Source: Deltaproteobacteria bacterium
GTDB lineage: Bacteria; Desulfobacterota; Desulfomonilia; UBA1062
Length of the DNA: 14,342 bases
Assembly (NCBI GenBank): GCA_023230665.1
Contig: JALNWY010000069.1
Span: forward strand, 1-14,342
Direction of reading: 5' to 3'
Of this stretch, positions 1 to 6,907 are shown in pieces; within the stretch, counting starts at the first letter, position 1; each line of letters starts with the position of its first letter. The translations under genes and the position numbers were made by a program. The notes below the pieces were generated by a model that saw nothing but the letters and a program-made list of their open reading frames with translations, was not told where the DNA came from and ran no database searches.

Positions 1-123
1 GACAACATCACGATGGAGGTGAAGCTCATCCAGCCCATTGCCATGGACGAGGGCTTACGGTTTGCCATCAGAGAAGGCGGCAGAACCGTGGCCTCCGGCG
101 TCATCGTCAAGGTCATCGAGTAG
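1..123 (+). CDS. tuf: Elongation factor Tu, C-terminal end (partial)
   Basis: The frame is open from base 1 to a TAG stop and gives the last 40 residues of EF-Tu, the GTPase that carries aminoacyl-tRNA to the ribosomal A site in the cytoplasm. The motif MDEGLRFAIREGGRTV is the strongly conserved end of beta-barrel domain 3. The final residues (VASGVIVKVIE) differ slightly from the common VGAGVV-type ending, which is ordinary variation. The 5' part lies outside the window, so the GTPase domain cannot be assessed. It sits 27 bases before rpsJ, the str-to-S10 junction seen in many bacteria, and is probably cotranscribed with it. Confidence 0.97.
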   Translation, partial: DNITMEVKLIQPIAMDEGLRFAIREGGRTVASGVIVKVIE

Positions 124-149
124 CAGGATAGCAGGAGCAGGAGCAAGGA
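123..149 (+). promoter_or_regulatory. Repeated GCAGGA element in the tuf-rpsJ spacer (SD-like sites)
   Basis: The spacer between the tuf stop and the rpsJ ATG contains GCAGGA at 123-128, 131-136 and 137-142, followed by GCAAGGA at 143-149. Each copy contains AGGA, so several anti-SD pairing registers lie within 28 bases of the ATG at 151. The copies at 131-142 give AGGAGCAGGAGC and offer the best-spaced ribosome binding site. There is no room for a promoter or a long structured leader. A role in rpsJ translation or in coupling to tuf is inference. Confidence 0.5.
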
Positions 150-150
150 A

Positions 151-459
151 ATGGAGACCCAGAGGATTCGCATACGATTGAAAGGCTTTGATCACAAGTT
201 GATAGACCAGTCTGTTCAGGAAATTGTCGATGCGGCGAGGAGGACCGGGGCACGGGTGGCCGGGCCTATCCCTCTTCCGACCAAGATCGAGAAGTTCACT
301 GTTCTGCGGTCTCCCCATGTGGACAAGAAATCGAGGGATCAGTTCGAAATCAGGACATTCAAACGTCTTCTTGATATTCTGGATCCGACCCAGCAGACCG
401 TAGATTCGCTCATGAAGCTGGATCTATCTGCAGGCGTTGACGTCGAGATCAAGCTCTAA
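151..459 (+). CDS. rpsJ: 30S ribosomal protein S10
   Basis: The 102-residue product matches the family's usual length of about 102-105. The N-terminal RIRIRLKGFDHKLIDQSV is the S10 signature, and the extended loop that reaches into the 30S head follows the mid-protein motif GPIPLPTKIEKFTV. S10 packs in the 3' domain of 16S rRNA and, in the E. coli system, also pairs with NusB in transcription antitermination. The ATG at 151 follows a run of AGGA sites. This is the first gene of the S10 block, 27 bases after tuf and 19 bases before rplC. No L4-type S10 leader can fit upstream. Confidence 0.99.
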   Translation: METQRIRIRLKGFDHKLIDQSVQEIVDAARRTGARVAGPIPLPTKIEKFTVLRSPHVDKKSRDQFEIRTFKRLLDILDPTQQTVDSLMKLDLSAGVDVEIKL

Positions 460-478
460 GGGATGTAGGGAGTTGACA

Positions 479-1108
479 ATGGTTAAGGGGATCTTAGGAA
501 AAAAACTCGGGATGAGCCAGGTCTTTGGCGACAAGGGCGAGATCGTTCCCGTCACCCTGATTCAGGCCGGACCCTGTTACGTGATCCAGAAGAAGATCAA
601 GGACACGGACGGCTATGACGCTGTCCAGCTGGGTTTCGGGGCCCGGAAGGAAAAAGGGGTGAACAAGCCCATGAAGGGTCATCAGGCCAAGGCCGGCGCA
701 GGCTATTTCTACCATATCAAGGAAGTTCCCTGCGACGACATGAACGCAATCGATGTGGGGCAGGAGATCAAGCCCTCGGAGCTGTTCGCCAAGGGAGAGA
801 TCATCAAGGTGAGCGGAACCTCCAAGGGGAAAGGCTATGCGGGCGTCGTGCGCAGGCACGGCTTCGGCGGCCTGCGTGCGTCGCACGGCTCGCTGATTCA
901 CCGGGAGACCGGCTCCATCGGCATGCACACCGATCCCGGCGAAGTCTTCAAGGGCAAGAAGATGTCCGGGCACCTCGGCGACGAGAAGGTGACCGTCAGC
1001 GGCATCGAGGTGGTGGATGTGCGTGATGACGAGAATCTCATCGTGGTCAAGGGCGCTGTACCCGGTTCCCGGGGCAAGCTCGTCGTACTCAGGAAGCAAG
1101 GGGTATAG
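479..1108 (+). CDS. rplC: 50S ribosomal protein L3
   Basis: The product is 209 residues, the usual L3 length. I chose the ATG at 479 because it gives the canonical start MVKGILGKKLGMSQVF and follows GGGAG at 468-472 with 6 bases of spacing. A longer reading from 437 would overlap rpsJ and add 14 unrelated residues. L3 is an early 23S rRNA-binding protein whose central loop reaches toward the peptidyl transferase centre; here the loop includes residues 130-163 (GLRASHGSLIH, then GSIGMHTDPGEVFKGKKM). The residue matching E. coli Gln150, the PrmB methylation site, is Met149. It is followed by rplD after only two bases. Confidence 0.99.
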   Translation: MVKGILGKKLGMSQVFGDKGEIVPVTLIQAGPCYVIQKKIKDTDGYDAVQLGFGARKEKGVNKPMKGHQAKAGAGYFYHIKEVPCDDMNAIDVGQEIKPSELFAKGEIIKVSGTSKGKGYAGVVRRHGFGGLRASHGSLIHRETGSIGMHTDPGEVFKGKKMSGHLGDEKVTVSGIEVVDVRDDENLIVVKGAVPGSRGKLVVLRKQGV

Positions 1109-1110
1109 CC

Positions 1111-1734
1111 ATGCCGACAGTAGAAGTATTCAACATGTCCGGAGAAAAGCTCAGAGAGATCGACCTCGACGATACGGTGTTCGGGTGCGAGGTCAAACCG
1201 CACCTGCTCCACGATGTCGTGGTGTGGCAACTCGCCAACCGGAGGACGGCCACGGCCAAGACCAAGACCAGAAGCGAGGTCTCGGGCGGCGGGACGAAAC
1301 CCTACCGGCAAAAGGGCACGGGAAGGGCACGCGCCGGGACCAACCGGTCGCCTCTGTGGCGCCACGGCGGAGTGATTTTCGGCCCCAACGGACGGAAGTA
1401 CGGCCCGAAGCTGCCCAAGAAGGTCCGCAACAAGGCCCTGTGCAGCGCTCTGAGCATGAAGCTGCAGAAAAACGTCATGAAGATCGTAGATTCCATCACC
1501 CTGGAACAGCCCAAGACCAAGCTTTTTGCCGCGGCACTGACGAGCCTGGGCATGGACAATTCCCTGGTCGTCACGGGCAAGATGAATCCGGAAGCGTCCC
1601 TGGCATCGAGGAACCTGAGCTCTGCCAAGATGCTCGATGTGCGGGGGCTGAACGTCTATGACATCCTCAAATACAAGGGACTCGTTCTGGATACCGAAGC
1701 GGTCCAGTATATCGAAGAGAGGCTGAAGGGATGA
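1111..1734 (+). CDS. rplD: 50S ribosomal protein L4
   Basis: The 207-residue protein has the L4 arrangement: a globular domain plus a long internal loop lining the exit tunnel. The loop is visible at about residues 50-95 and includes GGGTKPYRQKGTGRARAG (59-76) and SPLWRHGGVIFGP. This loop forms part of the tunnel constriction where macrolide resistance changes map in other bacteria; nothing here looks like a resistance insertion. The ATG follows AAGGGG at 1098-1103 inside the end of rplC. In E. coli, L4 also represses its own operon through an S10 leader, but no such leader is present here. The stop overlaps the rplW start by 4 bases. Confidence 0.99.
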   Translation: MPTVEVFNMSGEKLREIDLDDTVFGCEVKPHLLHDVVVWQLANRRTATAKTKTRSEVSGGGTKPYRQKGTGRARAGTNRSPLWRHGGVIFGPNGRKYGPKLPKKVRNKALCSALSMKLQKNVMKIVDSITLEQPKTKLFAAALTSLGMDNSLVVTGKMNPEASLASRNLSSAKMLDVRGLNVYDILKYKGLVLDTEAVQYIEERLKG

Positions 1735-2021
1735 AGGATTACACACAGATCATAAAGCGTCCGATCGTGACCGAGAAGGGCACCATGCTCCGGCAGGCAG
1801 AGAATCAGGTGATCTTCGCCGTGGCCAGAAACGCCAACAAGATCGAGATCAAAAGGGCGGTGGAAGAACTCTTCCGCGTGCATGTCGAAGACGTGAAGAC
1901 CATGAACATGAACGGCAAGACCAAGCGCTTCGGGATGCACGCCTACAGGCGTCCGGACTGGAAAAAGGCCATTGTGACGCTTAAATCCGGTGAGAGCATC
2001 GAGTTCTACGAAGGGGTGTAA
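1731..2021 (+). CDS. rplW: 50S ribosomal protein L23
   Basis: The 96-residue product is of typical length. It carries the family motifs IIKRPIVTEKGTML at the N-terminus and ANKIEIKRAVEELF in the middle, followed by VHVEDVKTMNMNGKTKRFG. L23 sits at the tunnel exit of the large subunit and is the main dock for trigger factor and the signal recognition particle. Its ATG overlaps the rplD stop as ATGA, so translational coupling is likely. GAGAGG at 1717-1722 serves as the ribosome binding site. Confidence 0.99.
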   Translation: MKDYTQIIKRPIVTEKGTMLRQAENQVIFAVARNANKIEIKRAVEELFRVHVEDVKTMNMNGKTKRFGMHAYRRPDWKKAIVTLKSGESIEFYEGV

Positions 2022-2027
2022 CAGAAT

Positions 2028-2849
2028 ATGAGCATACGAAATTTCAAACCCACATCAGCCGGAACGCGGTCTATGAGCGTGTCCGCCTTCGAGGAGATCA
2101 CGCAGACTGAACCGGAAAAGTCATTGACCATCTCCTTAAGGAGAAAGGGCGGGCGCAACAACCTGGGCAGGATCACGGTCAGGCATCAGGGCGGAGGACA
2201 CCGGAGGCTCTACCGCATCATCGACTTCAAGCGCGACAAGACAGGCGTGCCGGGAAAGGTCATGACGATCGAGTACGATCCGAACCGCTCCGCCCGGATC
2301 TCCCTGATCCAGTACGCGGACGGCGAGAAGAGATATATCCTCTGGCCCGATGGGCTGGCCGTGGGCAGCACGATCATGGCTGCCGACGAAGCCGATATCA
2401 GGCCGGGTAACGTATTGCCGCTGAAGAACGTGCCGCTGGGCACTCAGGTCCACAACGTTGAGTTCAGACCGGGCAAGGGCGGGCAGCTCATCAGGTCCGC
2501 CGGGACGTATGCCCAGGTGCTCGCGAAGGAAGGCGGCTACGTGCAGCTCAAGATGCCCTCGGGCGAGGTCCGCAAGATCTTTGCCGAATGCAAGGCAACC
2601 GTAGGCCAGGTGGGCAACGTGAGCCATTCCAACATCAGCATCGGCAAGGCAGGCAGGAGCCGCTGGCTGGGCATCAGGCCCACGGTCCGCGGCGTCGCCA
2701 TGAACCCGGTCGATCATCCGCACGGCGGCGGTGAGGGAAGGGTGAAGGGGAATCACCCGGTCACCCCGTGGGGTATCTCCACGAAGGGTCACAAGACACG
2801 CAAACGGGTGAAGGATTCAGACAAGCATATCGTAAAGAGGAGGAAATAA
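2028..2849 (+). CDS. rplB: 50S ribosomal protein L2
   Basis: The 273-residue protein is full length and starts MSIRNFKPTSAGTRSMSV, as expected. L2 is one of the oldest 23S rRNA-binding proteins and is needed for subunit joining and peptidyl transferase assembly. The conserved C-terminal segment GVAMNPVDHPHGGGEGR (222-238) is intact, including the histidines at 230 and 232 in the region studied in E. coli as His229. The basic tail after residue 250 ends KHIVKRRK. AAGGGG at 2011-2016 is a somewhat distant ribosome binding site, 11 bases from the ATG. Only 6 bases separate it from rplW. Confidence 0.99.
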   Translation: MSIRNFKPTSAGTRSMSVSAFEEITQTEPEKSLTISLRRKGGRNNLGRITVRHQGGGHRRLYRIIDFKRDKTGVPGKVMTIEYDPNRSARISLIQYADGEKRYILWPDGLAVGSTIMAADEADIRPGNVLPLKNVPLGTQVHNVEFRPGKGGQLIRSAGTYAQVLAKEGGYVQLKMPSGEVRKIFAECKATVGQVGNVSHSNISIGKAGRSRWLGIRPTVRGVAMNPVDHPHGGGEGRVKGNHPVTPWGISTKGHKTRKRVKDSDKHIVKRRK

Positions 2850-2853
2850 GCCC

Positions 2854-3135
2854 ATGTCCCGTTCACTGAAAAAAGGGCCTTTCGTAGACGACCATCTGCT
2901 CAAGAAGGTATTGCAGGCTCAGGATACCGGGAGCCGCAAGGTGATCAAAACCTGGTCGCGCAGGTCCACCATCCTCCCGGAGTTCATCGGGCTTACCTTT
3001 GCCGTTCATAATGGAAAGAAGTTCGTTCCAGTCTACGTGACCGAAGAGATGATCGGTCACAAGCTCGGAGAGTTTTCCCCCACCCGGACGTTCTTCGGAC
3101 ACGCCGCGGACCGGAAATCTCAGAGAAAGGGGTAG
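2854..3135 (+). CDS. rpsS: 30S ribosomal protein S19
   Basis: The 93-residue product begins MSRSLKKGPFVDDHLLKKV, the S19 signature, and carries IKTWSRRSTILPEFIG and GHKLGEFSPTRTF. S19 forms a complex with S13 in the head of the small subunit and contributes to contact with the P-site and A-site tRNAs and bridges to the large subunit. The ATG follows a strong AGAGGAGG at 2836-2843, which lies within the end of rplB. Spacers are 4 bases upstream and 6 bases downstream. Confidence 0.99.
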   Translation: MSRSLKKGPFVDDHLLKKVLQAQDTGSRKVIKTWSRRSTILPEFIGLTFAVHNGKKFVPVYVTEEMIGHKLGEFSPTRTFFGHAADRKSQRKG

Positions 3136-3141
3136 AGAGAA

Positions 3142-3474
3142 ATGGAGTCGAGGGCAGTATTGCGACATACCCGGGTTTCTCCCCAGAAGACGAGACTCGT
3201 TGCGGATCAGGTTCGGAACAAGCCCATCGCCGATGCCTTGAGGACGCTCAATCTCATGGGAACCAAGCGCGCGCGCATCATCGCCAAGGTGCTGAATTCG
3301 GCCGTTGCGAACGCCATGAACACCGGGATGATGGACGTCGACAACCTCTACGTCAAGTCGATCCAGATCGACGGCGGCACGATGCTCAAGCGGTTCCGGC
3401 CCCGCGCCCAGGGGAGGGCGACCAGGATACTGAAGAGAACAAGCCATATCGCTGTAGTGCTTGACGAGTTATAG
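3142..3474 (+). CDS. rplV: 50S ribosomal protein L22
   Basis: The 110-residue protein matches the usual length. The N-terminal RHTRVSPQKTRLVADQVR and the helix motif VLNSAVANAMN are family hallmarks. The long beta hairpin that lines the exit tunnel, and where macrolide resistance deletions occur in other bacteria, lies at about residues 77-100 (GGTMLKRFRPRAQGRAT) and appears intact. L22 binds all domains of 23S rRNA. The ATG is preceded by AAGGGG at 3127-3132. rpsC follows after 17 bases. Confidence 0.99.
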   Translation: MESRAVLRHTRVSPQKTRLVADQVRNKPIADALRTLNLMGTKRARIIAKVLNSAVANAMNTGMMDVDNLYVKSIQIDGGTMLKRFRPRAQGRATRILKRTSHIAVVLDEL

Positions 3475-3491
3475 GAAAGGGGTATCACACA

Positions 3492-4142
3492 GTGGGACAG
3501 AAGATACATCCATACGGATTTCGGCTCGGGGTGACCAAAGACTGGAAGGCCAAATGGTACGCTGAGAAGGGTTTCGGCGAGCTCTTTGTGGAGGACCGGA
3601 AGATCCGGGACTTCATCACCAAGAACCTGAGTCATGCCGGTATCTCGAACATCATCATCGAGCGTGCCGCAAATAAGGTGAAGCTGGTGATATTCACCGG
3701 CAGGCCCGGGCTGGTGATCGGCCGCAAGGGCCAGGGCGCGGAGCAGCTCAAGAAAGACCTTTCCAAGTTCGTTGACAAGGAGATCATGCTCGAGATCAAG
3801 GAAGTGCGGCGGCCCGAGACCGATGCTCAGATCATCGCCGACGGGATCGCCAACCAGCTCGAACGCCGCGTCGCCTATCGCCGCGCCATGAAGCGGGCCG
3901 TCACCCAGGCCTTGAGGATGGGCGCACAGGGTATCAAAGTCGCTGCCGCCGGCCGGCTTGCAGGGGCCGAGATCGCCCGGCAGGAGTGGTACCGCGAGGG
4001 CAGGGTCCCGCTGCACACCTTGAGAAGCGATGTGGACTACGGTTTTTCGCAGGCCTACACTATCTACGGCGTCATCGGCGTAAAGGTTTGGGTCTTCCAC
4101 GGCGAGATCGTGGCGAGGAAGCAGGAAGAGGCAAGTACATAA
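3492..4142 (+). CDS. rpsC: 30S ribosomal protein S3
   Basis: The product is 216 residues. The start is GTG at 3492, supported by AAAGGGG at 3476-3482 and by the typical N-terminus MGQKIHPYGFRLG. A type II KH domain spans about residues 40-110, with the GxxG loop as GRKG at 77-80. The C-terminal S3 domain follows (GAQGIKVAAAGRLAGAEIAR). S3 lies at the mRNA entry channel with S4 and S5 and is associated with ribosomal helicase activity in E. coli. It is shorter at the C-terminus than E. coli S3 (233 residues), as in many bacteria. rplP follows after 12 bases. Confidence 0.99.
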   Translation: MGQKIHPYGFRLGVTKDWKAKWYAEKGFGELFVEDRKIRDFITKNLSHAGISNIIIERAANKVKLVIFTGRPGLVIGRKGQGAEQLKKDLSKFVDKEIMLEIKEVRRPETDAQIIADGIANQLERRVAYRRAMKRAVTQALRMGAQGIKVAAAGRLAGAEIARQEWYREGRVPLHTLRSDVDYGFSQAYTIYGVIGVKVWVFHGEIVARKQEEAST

Positions 4143-4154
4143 GGGAGACACGTC

Positions 4155-4580
4155 ATGTTGATGCCAAACAAGGTCAAACACAGAAAGGTACAGCGCGGGC
4201 GCATGAAGGGGAGCCCGGAGAAGGGCTCCAAGGTGTCCTTCGGGAGCTACGGTCTCCAGTCGCTGGAGCCCCAGTGGGTCACTGCCCGGCAGATCGAGGC
4301 CGCCCGTATCGCGATCACCAGATATATCAAGCGCGGCGGAAAGGTGTGGATCCGGATCTTCCCGGACAAACCCATCACCAAGAAGCCGGCTGAAACGAGA
4401 ATGGGCAAGGGCAAGGGTGCGCCCGAAGAGTGGGTGGCCGTGATCAAGCCGGGGAGGATCCTCTTCGAGATCGACGGCGTGAGCCACGAACTGGCCCAGG
4501 AGGCTTTTCGCCTTGCTGCGCACAAGCTGCCGCTCAAGACGGCGTTCGTTGTTCGGGAGGGGCTCAATGAAGGCGAATGA
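4155..4580 (+). CDS. rplP: 50S ribosomal protein L16
   Basis: The 141-residue product starts MLMPNKVKHRKVQRGRMKG, matching the bacterial L16 N-terminus. A second in-frame ATG at 4161 would remove only two residues. GGGAG at 4143-4147 is spaced well for the first ATG and MLxP is the family form, so I use 4155. L16 organises the A-site region of the large subunit and helps bind aminoacyl-tRNA. The motifs FPDKPITKKPAETRMGKGKG and PEEWVAVIKPGRILFE are clear. Its last 14 bases overlap the start of rpmC. Confidence 0.98.
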   Translation: MLMPNKVKHRKVQRGRMKGSPEKGSKVSFGSYGLQSLEPQWVTARQIEAARIAITRYIKRGGKVWIRIFPDKPITKKPAETRMGKGKGAPEEWVAVIKPGRILFEIDGVSHELAQEAFRLAAHKLPLKTAFVVREGLNEGE

Positions 4581-4755
4581 ACTGCGTGAAAAGACCGTCC
4601 AGGATCTCGGTGAACTGAAAAACAAGCTCTCCCGCGACCTCATGAACAACCGCTTCAGAAACATGACCGGCCAGCTCGATAACAAGAGCATGATCTTGAA
4701 GCTCCGCCGGGATATCGCAAGGGTGAACACCATCATCCGGGAGAAGATGAAATGA
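4567..4755 (+). CDS. rpmC: 50S ribosomal protein L29
   Basis: The 62-residue protein starts MKANELREKTVQDL, the L29 form, and is almost entirely predicted alpha helical, as expected for the two-helix fold. I chose the ATG at 4567 because GGGAGG at 4555-4560 precedes it by 6 bases; the upstream extension to 4513 would only read rplP in another frame. L29 sits beside L23 at the tunnel exit and helps form the chaperone docking site. It overlaps rplP by 14 bases and rpsQ by 4, so its translation is probably coupled to both. Confidence 0.97.
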   Translation: MKANELREKTVQDLGELKNKLSRDLMNNRFRNMTGQLDNKSMILKLRRDIARVNTIIREKMK

Positions 4756-5009
4756 CGGACAAGTCCATAAAACACGAGTTAGTGGGCACGATCACCAGTG
4801 ACAAGATGAACAAGACGGTTGTGGTGACAGTGGAGAGGTTGGAGAAACATCCTGTTTTTCAGAAGTACATCCGGAGAAGGACCAAGTTCAAGGCCCACGA
4901 CGAGAAGAATGCGTGCAGACAGGGCGACAAGGTGCTGATTCGCGAGTGCAGACCCTTGAGCAAGGACAAGTGCTGGAGGGTCGTGAACATTCTGGAGAGG
5001 CAGGAGTAG
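4752..5009 (+). CDS. rpsQ: 30S ribosomal protein S17
   Basis: The 85-residue product is a normal-length S17, an OB-fold protein that binds early to the 5' domain of 16S rRNA. Family motifs are LVGTITSDKMNKTVVVTVER, HPVFQKYIRRRTKFKAHDE and KVLIRECRPLSKDKCWRVV. The start overlaps the rpmC stop as ATGA. It is the last gene of the S10 block; a 23-base spacer leads to rplN with no terminator or promoter signal between. Confidence 0.99.
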   Translation: MTDKSIKHELVGTITSDKMNKTVVVTVERLEKHPVFQKYIRRRTKFKAHDEKNACRQGDKVLIRECRPLSKDKCWRVVNILERQE

Positions 5010-5032
5010 GTGCATAAGGCTGGAGGCGAGCG

Positions 5033-5401
5033 ATGATTCAGCAACAGACAAGGCTCAAGGTTGCAGATAACTCTGGGGCGAAAGAGGTGATGTGCATCAA
5101 GGTGCTGGGCGGCTCCAGGCGGAGATACGCCTCGCTGGGCGACATCATCGTGGCGAGCGTGAAGGAGGCCATCCCCCATTCCAAGGTCAAGAAGGGCGAG
5201 GTGGTGAAGTGCGTTGTGGTCAGAACCAAGAGGACCCACAAGAGGGGCGACGGTTCTTCCATCCGGTTCGACGAGAATTCTGCCGTTATTCTGAACAACC
5301 AGAATGAGCCTGTCGGAACGCGCATATTCGGTCCGGTTGCACGGGAGCTGCGGGCAAAGAACTTCATGAAGATCGTGTCCCTTGCCCCCGAGGTACTCTA
5401 A
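5033..5401 (+). CDS. rplN: 50S ribosomal protein L14
   Basis: The 122-residue product is the exact usual length. It opens MIQQQTRLKVADNSGAKEVM and contains GDIIVASVKEAIP and NEPVGTRIFGPVARELR, which are L14 signatures. L14 forms intersubunit bridges with 16S rRNA and is the site where the silencing factor RsfS binds in other bacteria. GGAGG at 5022-5026 lies 6 bases before the ATG. It is the first gene of the spc block, but nothing in the 23-base spacer suggests a separate promoter. Confidence 0.99.
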   Translation: MIQQQTRLKVADNSGAKEVMCIKVLGGSRRRYASLGDIIVASVKEAIPHSKVKKGEVVKCVVVRTKRTHKRGDGSSIRFDENSAVILNNQNEPVGTRIFGPVARELRAKNFMKIVSLAPEVL

Positions 5402-5415
5402 ACGAGGTGAGACAG

Positions 5416-5745
5416 ATGGCGAAACGTGCATTGGAAAGAATAAAGAAAGGCGACACCGTGGTCGTGCTCGCCGGCAAGAACAAAGGCCGGCAGGGCCAGG
5501 TGCTCAGAACCGTGAGCAAGAAGAACCGGGTGTTTGTCGAGCGGGTGAACATGATCAAGCGCCACCAGAAGCCGACCCAGACCTCTCAGGGAGGGATCAT
5601 CGAGAAGGAAGCGAGCATTCATGCCTCCAACATCGCCCCGGTATGCCCCAAGTGCAACAAAGGGGTGAGGATCGGCTACAAGATCCACGAGGACGGAAAG
5701 AAGGTTCGCGTCTGCAGGAAGTGCGGCGAAGAGCTGGACAAATGA
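5416..5745 (+). CDS. rplX: 50S ribosomal protein L24, Cys4 zinc-ribbon form
   Basis: I chose the ATG at 5416, giving 109 residues starting MAKRALERIKKGDTVVVLAG. A GTG at 5407 in the same frame lies inside the ribosome binding site GAGGTGA (5404-5410) and is not the likely start. The KOW motif spans about residues 10-36 (GKNKGRQGQV). L24 starts 50S assembly by binding the 5' end of 23S rRNA. The C-terminal part has two CxxC pairs, Cys77/Cys80 (CPKC) and Cys100/Cys103 (CRKC), a probable zinc ribbon that is lost in many other bacterial L24 proteins. Confidence 0.98.
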   Translation: MAKRALERIKKGDTVVVLAGKNKGRQGQVLRTVSKKNRVFVERVNMIKRHQKPTQTSQGGIIEKEASIHASNIAPVCPKCNKGVRIGYKIHEDGKKVRVCRKCGEELDK

Positions 5746-5755
5746 GGGAGAGGCA

Positions 5756-6295
5756 ATGGCAAGGCTGAAGGAATACTATGAAAAGGAAATCGTCCCCGGG
5801 CTCGTCAAGGAGTTCGGGTATACCAATATCAACCGGGTGCCCAAGATTCAGAAGATCGTGATCAACATGGGGCTCGGCGAGGCGGTGCAGGACGTGAAGG
5901 TGATCGACAAGGCCGTGAACGAGCTCATGCTCATCTCGGGGCAGAGGCCGGTGGTCACCAAGGCCAGAAAATCGATCGCGTCGTTCAAGCTCAGAGAGGG
6001 CATGCCCATCGGGTGCGTGGTGACCTTGCGCGGACAGCGCATGTACGAGTTTCTGGACAAGCTGATCAACGCGGTGCTCCCCCGCGTGAGAGACTTCCGC
6101 GGCATTTCGCCCAAGGGGTTCGACGGCCGTGGCAACTATACGCTCGGGCTCGGAGACCAGTCCGTGTTCCCTGAGGTCGAGTACGATACCATTGACAAGA
6201 CACGGGGAATGAATATAACGGTGGTCACCACCGCAGGCACCGACGACGAGAGCCGGAGTCTGCTCAGTGCTTTTGGCATGCCGTTCAGGAGATAA
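5756..6295 (+). CDS. rplE: 50S ribosomal protein L5
   Basis: The 179-residue product matches E. coli length. It contains the family motifs VPKIQKIVINMGLGEAVQD, GQRPVVTKARKSIASFKLRE and the C-terminal MNITVVTTAGTDDESRSLL. L5 binds 5S rRNA together with L18 and contacts P-site tRNA and S13 of the small subunit. It starts 10 bases after rplX behind GGGAGAGG. In E. coli, S8 represses the spc operon by binding mRNA near this start; I cannot confirm or exclude such a site here by eye. Confidence 0.99.
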   Translation: MARLKEYYEKEIVPGLVKEFGYTNINRVPKIQKIVINMGLGEAVQDVKVIDKAVNELMLISGQRPVVTKARKSIASFKLREGMPIGCVVTLRGQRMYEFLDKLINAVLPRVRDFRGISPKGFDGRGNYTLGLGDQSVFPEVEYDTIDKTRGMNITVVTTAGTDDESRSLLSAFGMPFRR

Positions 6296-6307
6296 GCGGG
6301 AGAGGTT

Positions 6308-6493
6308 ATGGCAAAAAAATCAATGATAGCGAAACAGAAGAGGCCGGCCAAGTTCAAAGTCAGGAAGTACAATCGCTGCATGCTGTGCGGCAGGCCGCAC
6401 GCATATTACCGGAAGTTCGGGATCTGCAGGATCTGCCTGAGAAACTATGCCATGAGAGGCGAGATTCCCGGCCTCAAAAAATCCAGCTGGTAG
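6308..6493 (+). CDS. rpsN: 30S ribosomal protein S14, type Z (zinc-binding short form)
   Basis: This is the short, 61-residue S14, not the 101-residue zinc-free form of E. coli. Four cysteines form a zinc knuckle at residues 24, 27, 40 and 43 (CMLC and CRIC), and the conserved C-terminal LRNYAMRGEIPGLKKSSW follows. The protein sits in the head of the small subunit near S3 and S10. The ATG follows GAGAGG closely. Spacers are 12 bases after rplE and 10 bases before rpsH. A second, zinc-free copy elsewhere in the genome is possible but cannot be seen from here. Confidence 0.99.
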   Translation: MAKKSMIAKQKRPAKFKVRKYNRCMLCGRPHAYYRKFGICRICLRNYAMRGEIPGLKKSSW

Positions 6494-6503
6494 AGGTGTA
6501 AGG

Positions 6504-6896
6504 ATGCATACCGATCCCATTGCCGATATGATCACCAGGATCAAGAACGGTGCCCAGGCGTCAAAGGAAAGTGTCGATATTCCCGCTTCCCGGATGAAGC
6601 TCGACATCCTCGATATCCTCATGAAAGAGGGATACATCAAGGGCTTCAAGGTCATCGACGACGGAAAACAGGGCCTGATCCGGGTCAACCTGAAGTACTT
6701 CAACACAAAGCACGTTATGACGGATATCAGGCGGGTATCAAAGCCCGGACGCAGGATCTACCGGAAGGCGGATGATATCCAGCAGGTGAGGAGAGGACTC
6801 GGGGTCTCCATTTTGAGTACCTCCCGGGGGATTATGACCGACCGCAAGGCCAAGGCCAACAACGTGGGCGGCGAGGAATTACTGAGAGTCTGGTGA
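6504..6896 (+). CDS. rpsH: 30S ribosomal protein S8
   Basis: The 130-residue product starts MHTDPIADMITRIKNG and ends with the S8 signature STSRGIMTDRKAKANNVGGE followed by LLRVW. S8 is a primary binder of helix 21 in the central domain of 16S rRNA and, in E. coli, represses spc operon translation. GAGGTG at 6493-6498 overlaps the rpsN stop and lies 5 bases before the ATG. rplF follows after 11 bases. Confidence 0.99.
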   Translation: MHTDPIADMITRIKNGAQASKESVDIPASRMKLDILDILMKEGYIKGFKVIDDGKQGLIRVNLKYFNTKHVMTDIRRVSKPGRRIYRKADDIQQVRRGLGVSILSTSRGIMTDRKAKANNVGGEELLRVW

Positions 6897-6907
6897 GGAG
6901 TTGATCG

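Noticed and set aside
437..478. Upstream extension of rplC to 437
   Set aside because: It overlaps rpsJ in another frame and adds residues unlike L3. The ATG at 479 has a well-placed SD and the canonical N-terminus.
3348..4775. 475-codon open frame on the minus strand across rplV, rpsC, rplP and rpmC
   Set aside because: It lies entirely opposite well-recognised ribosomal protein genes. Long antisense frames are expected when sense codon use is biased in GC-rich DNA, and the translation shows no recognisable motif.
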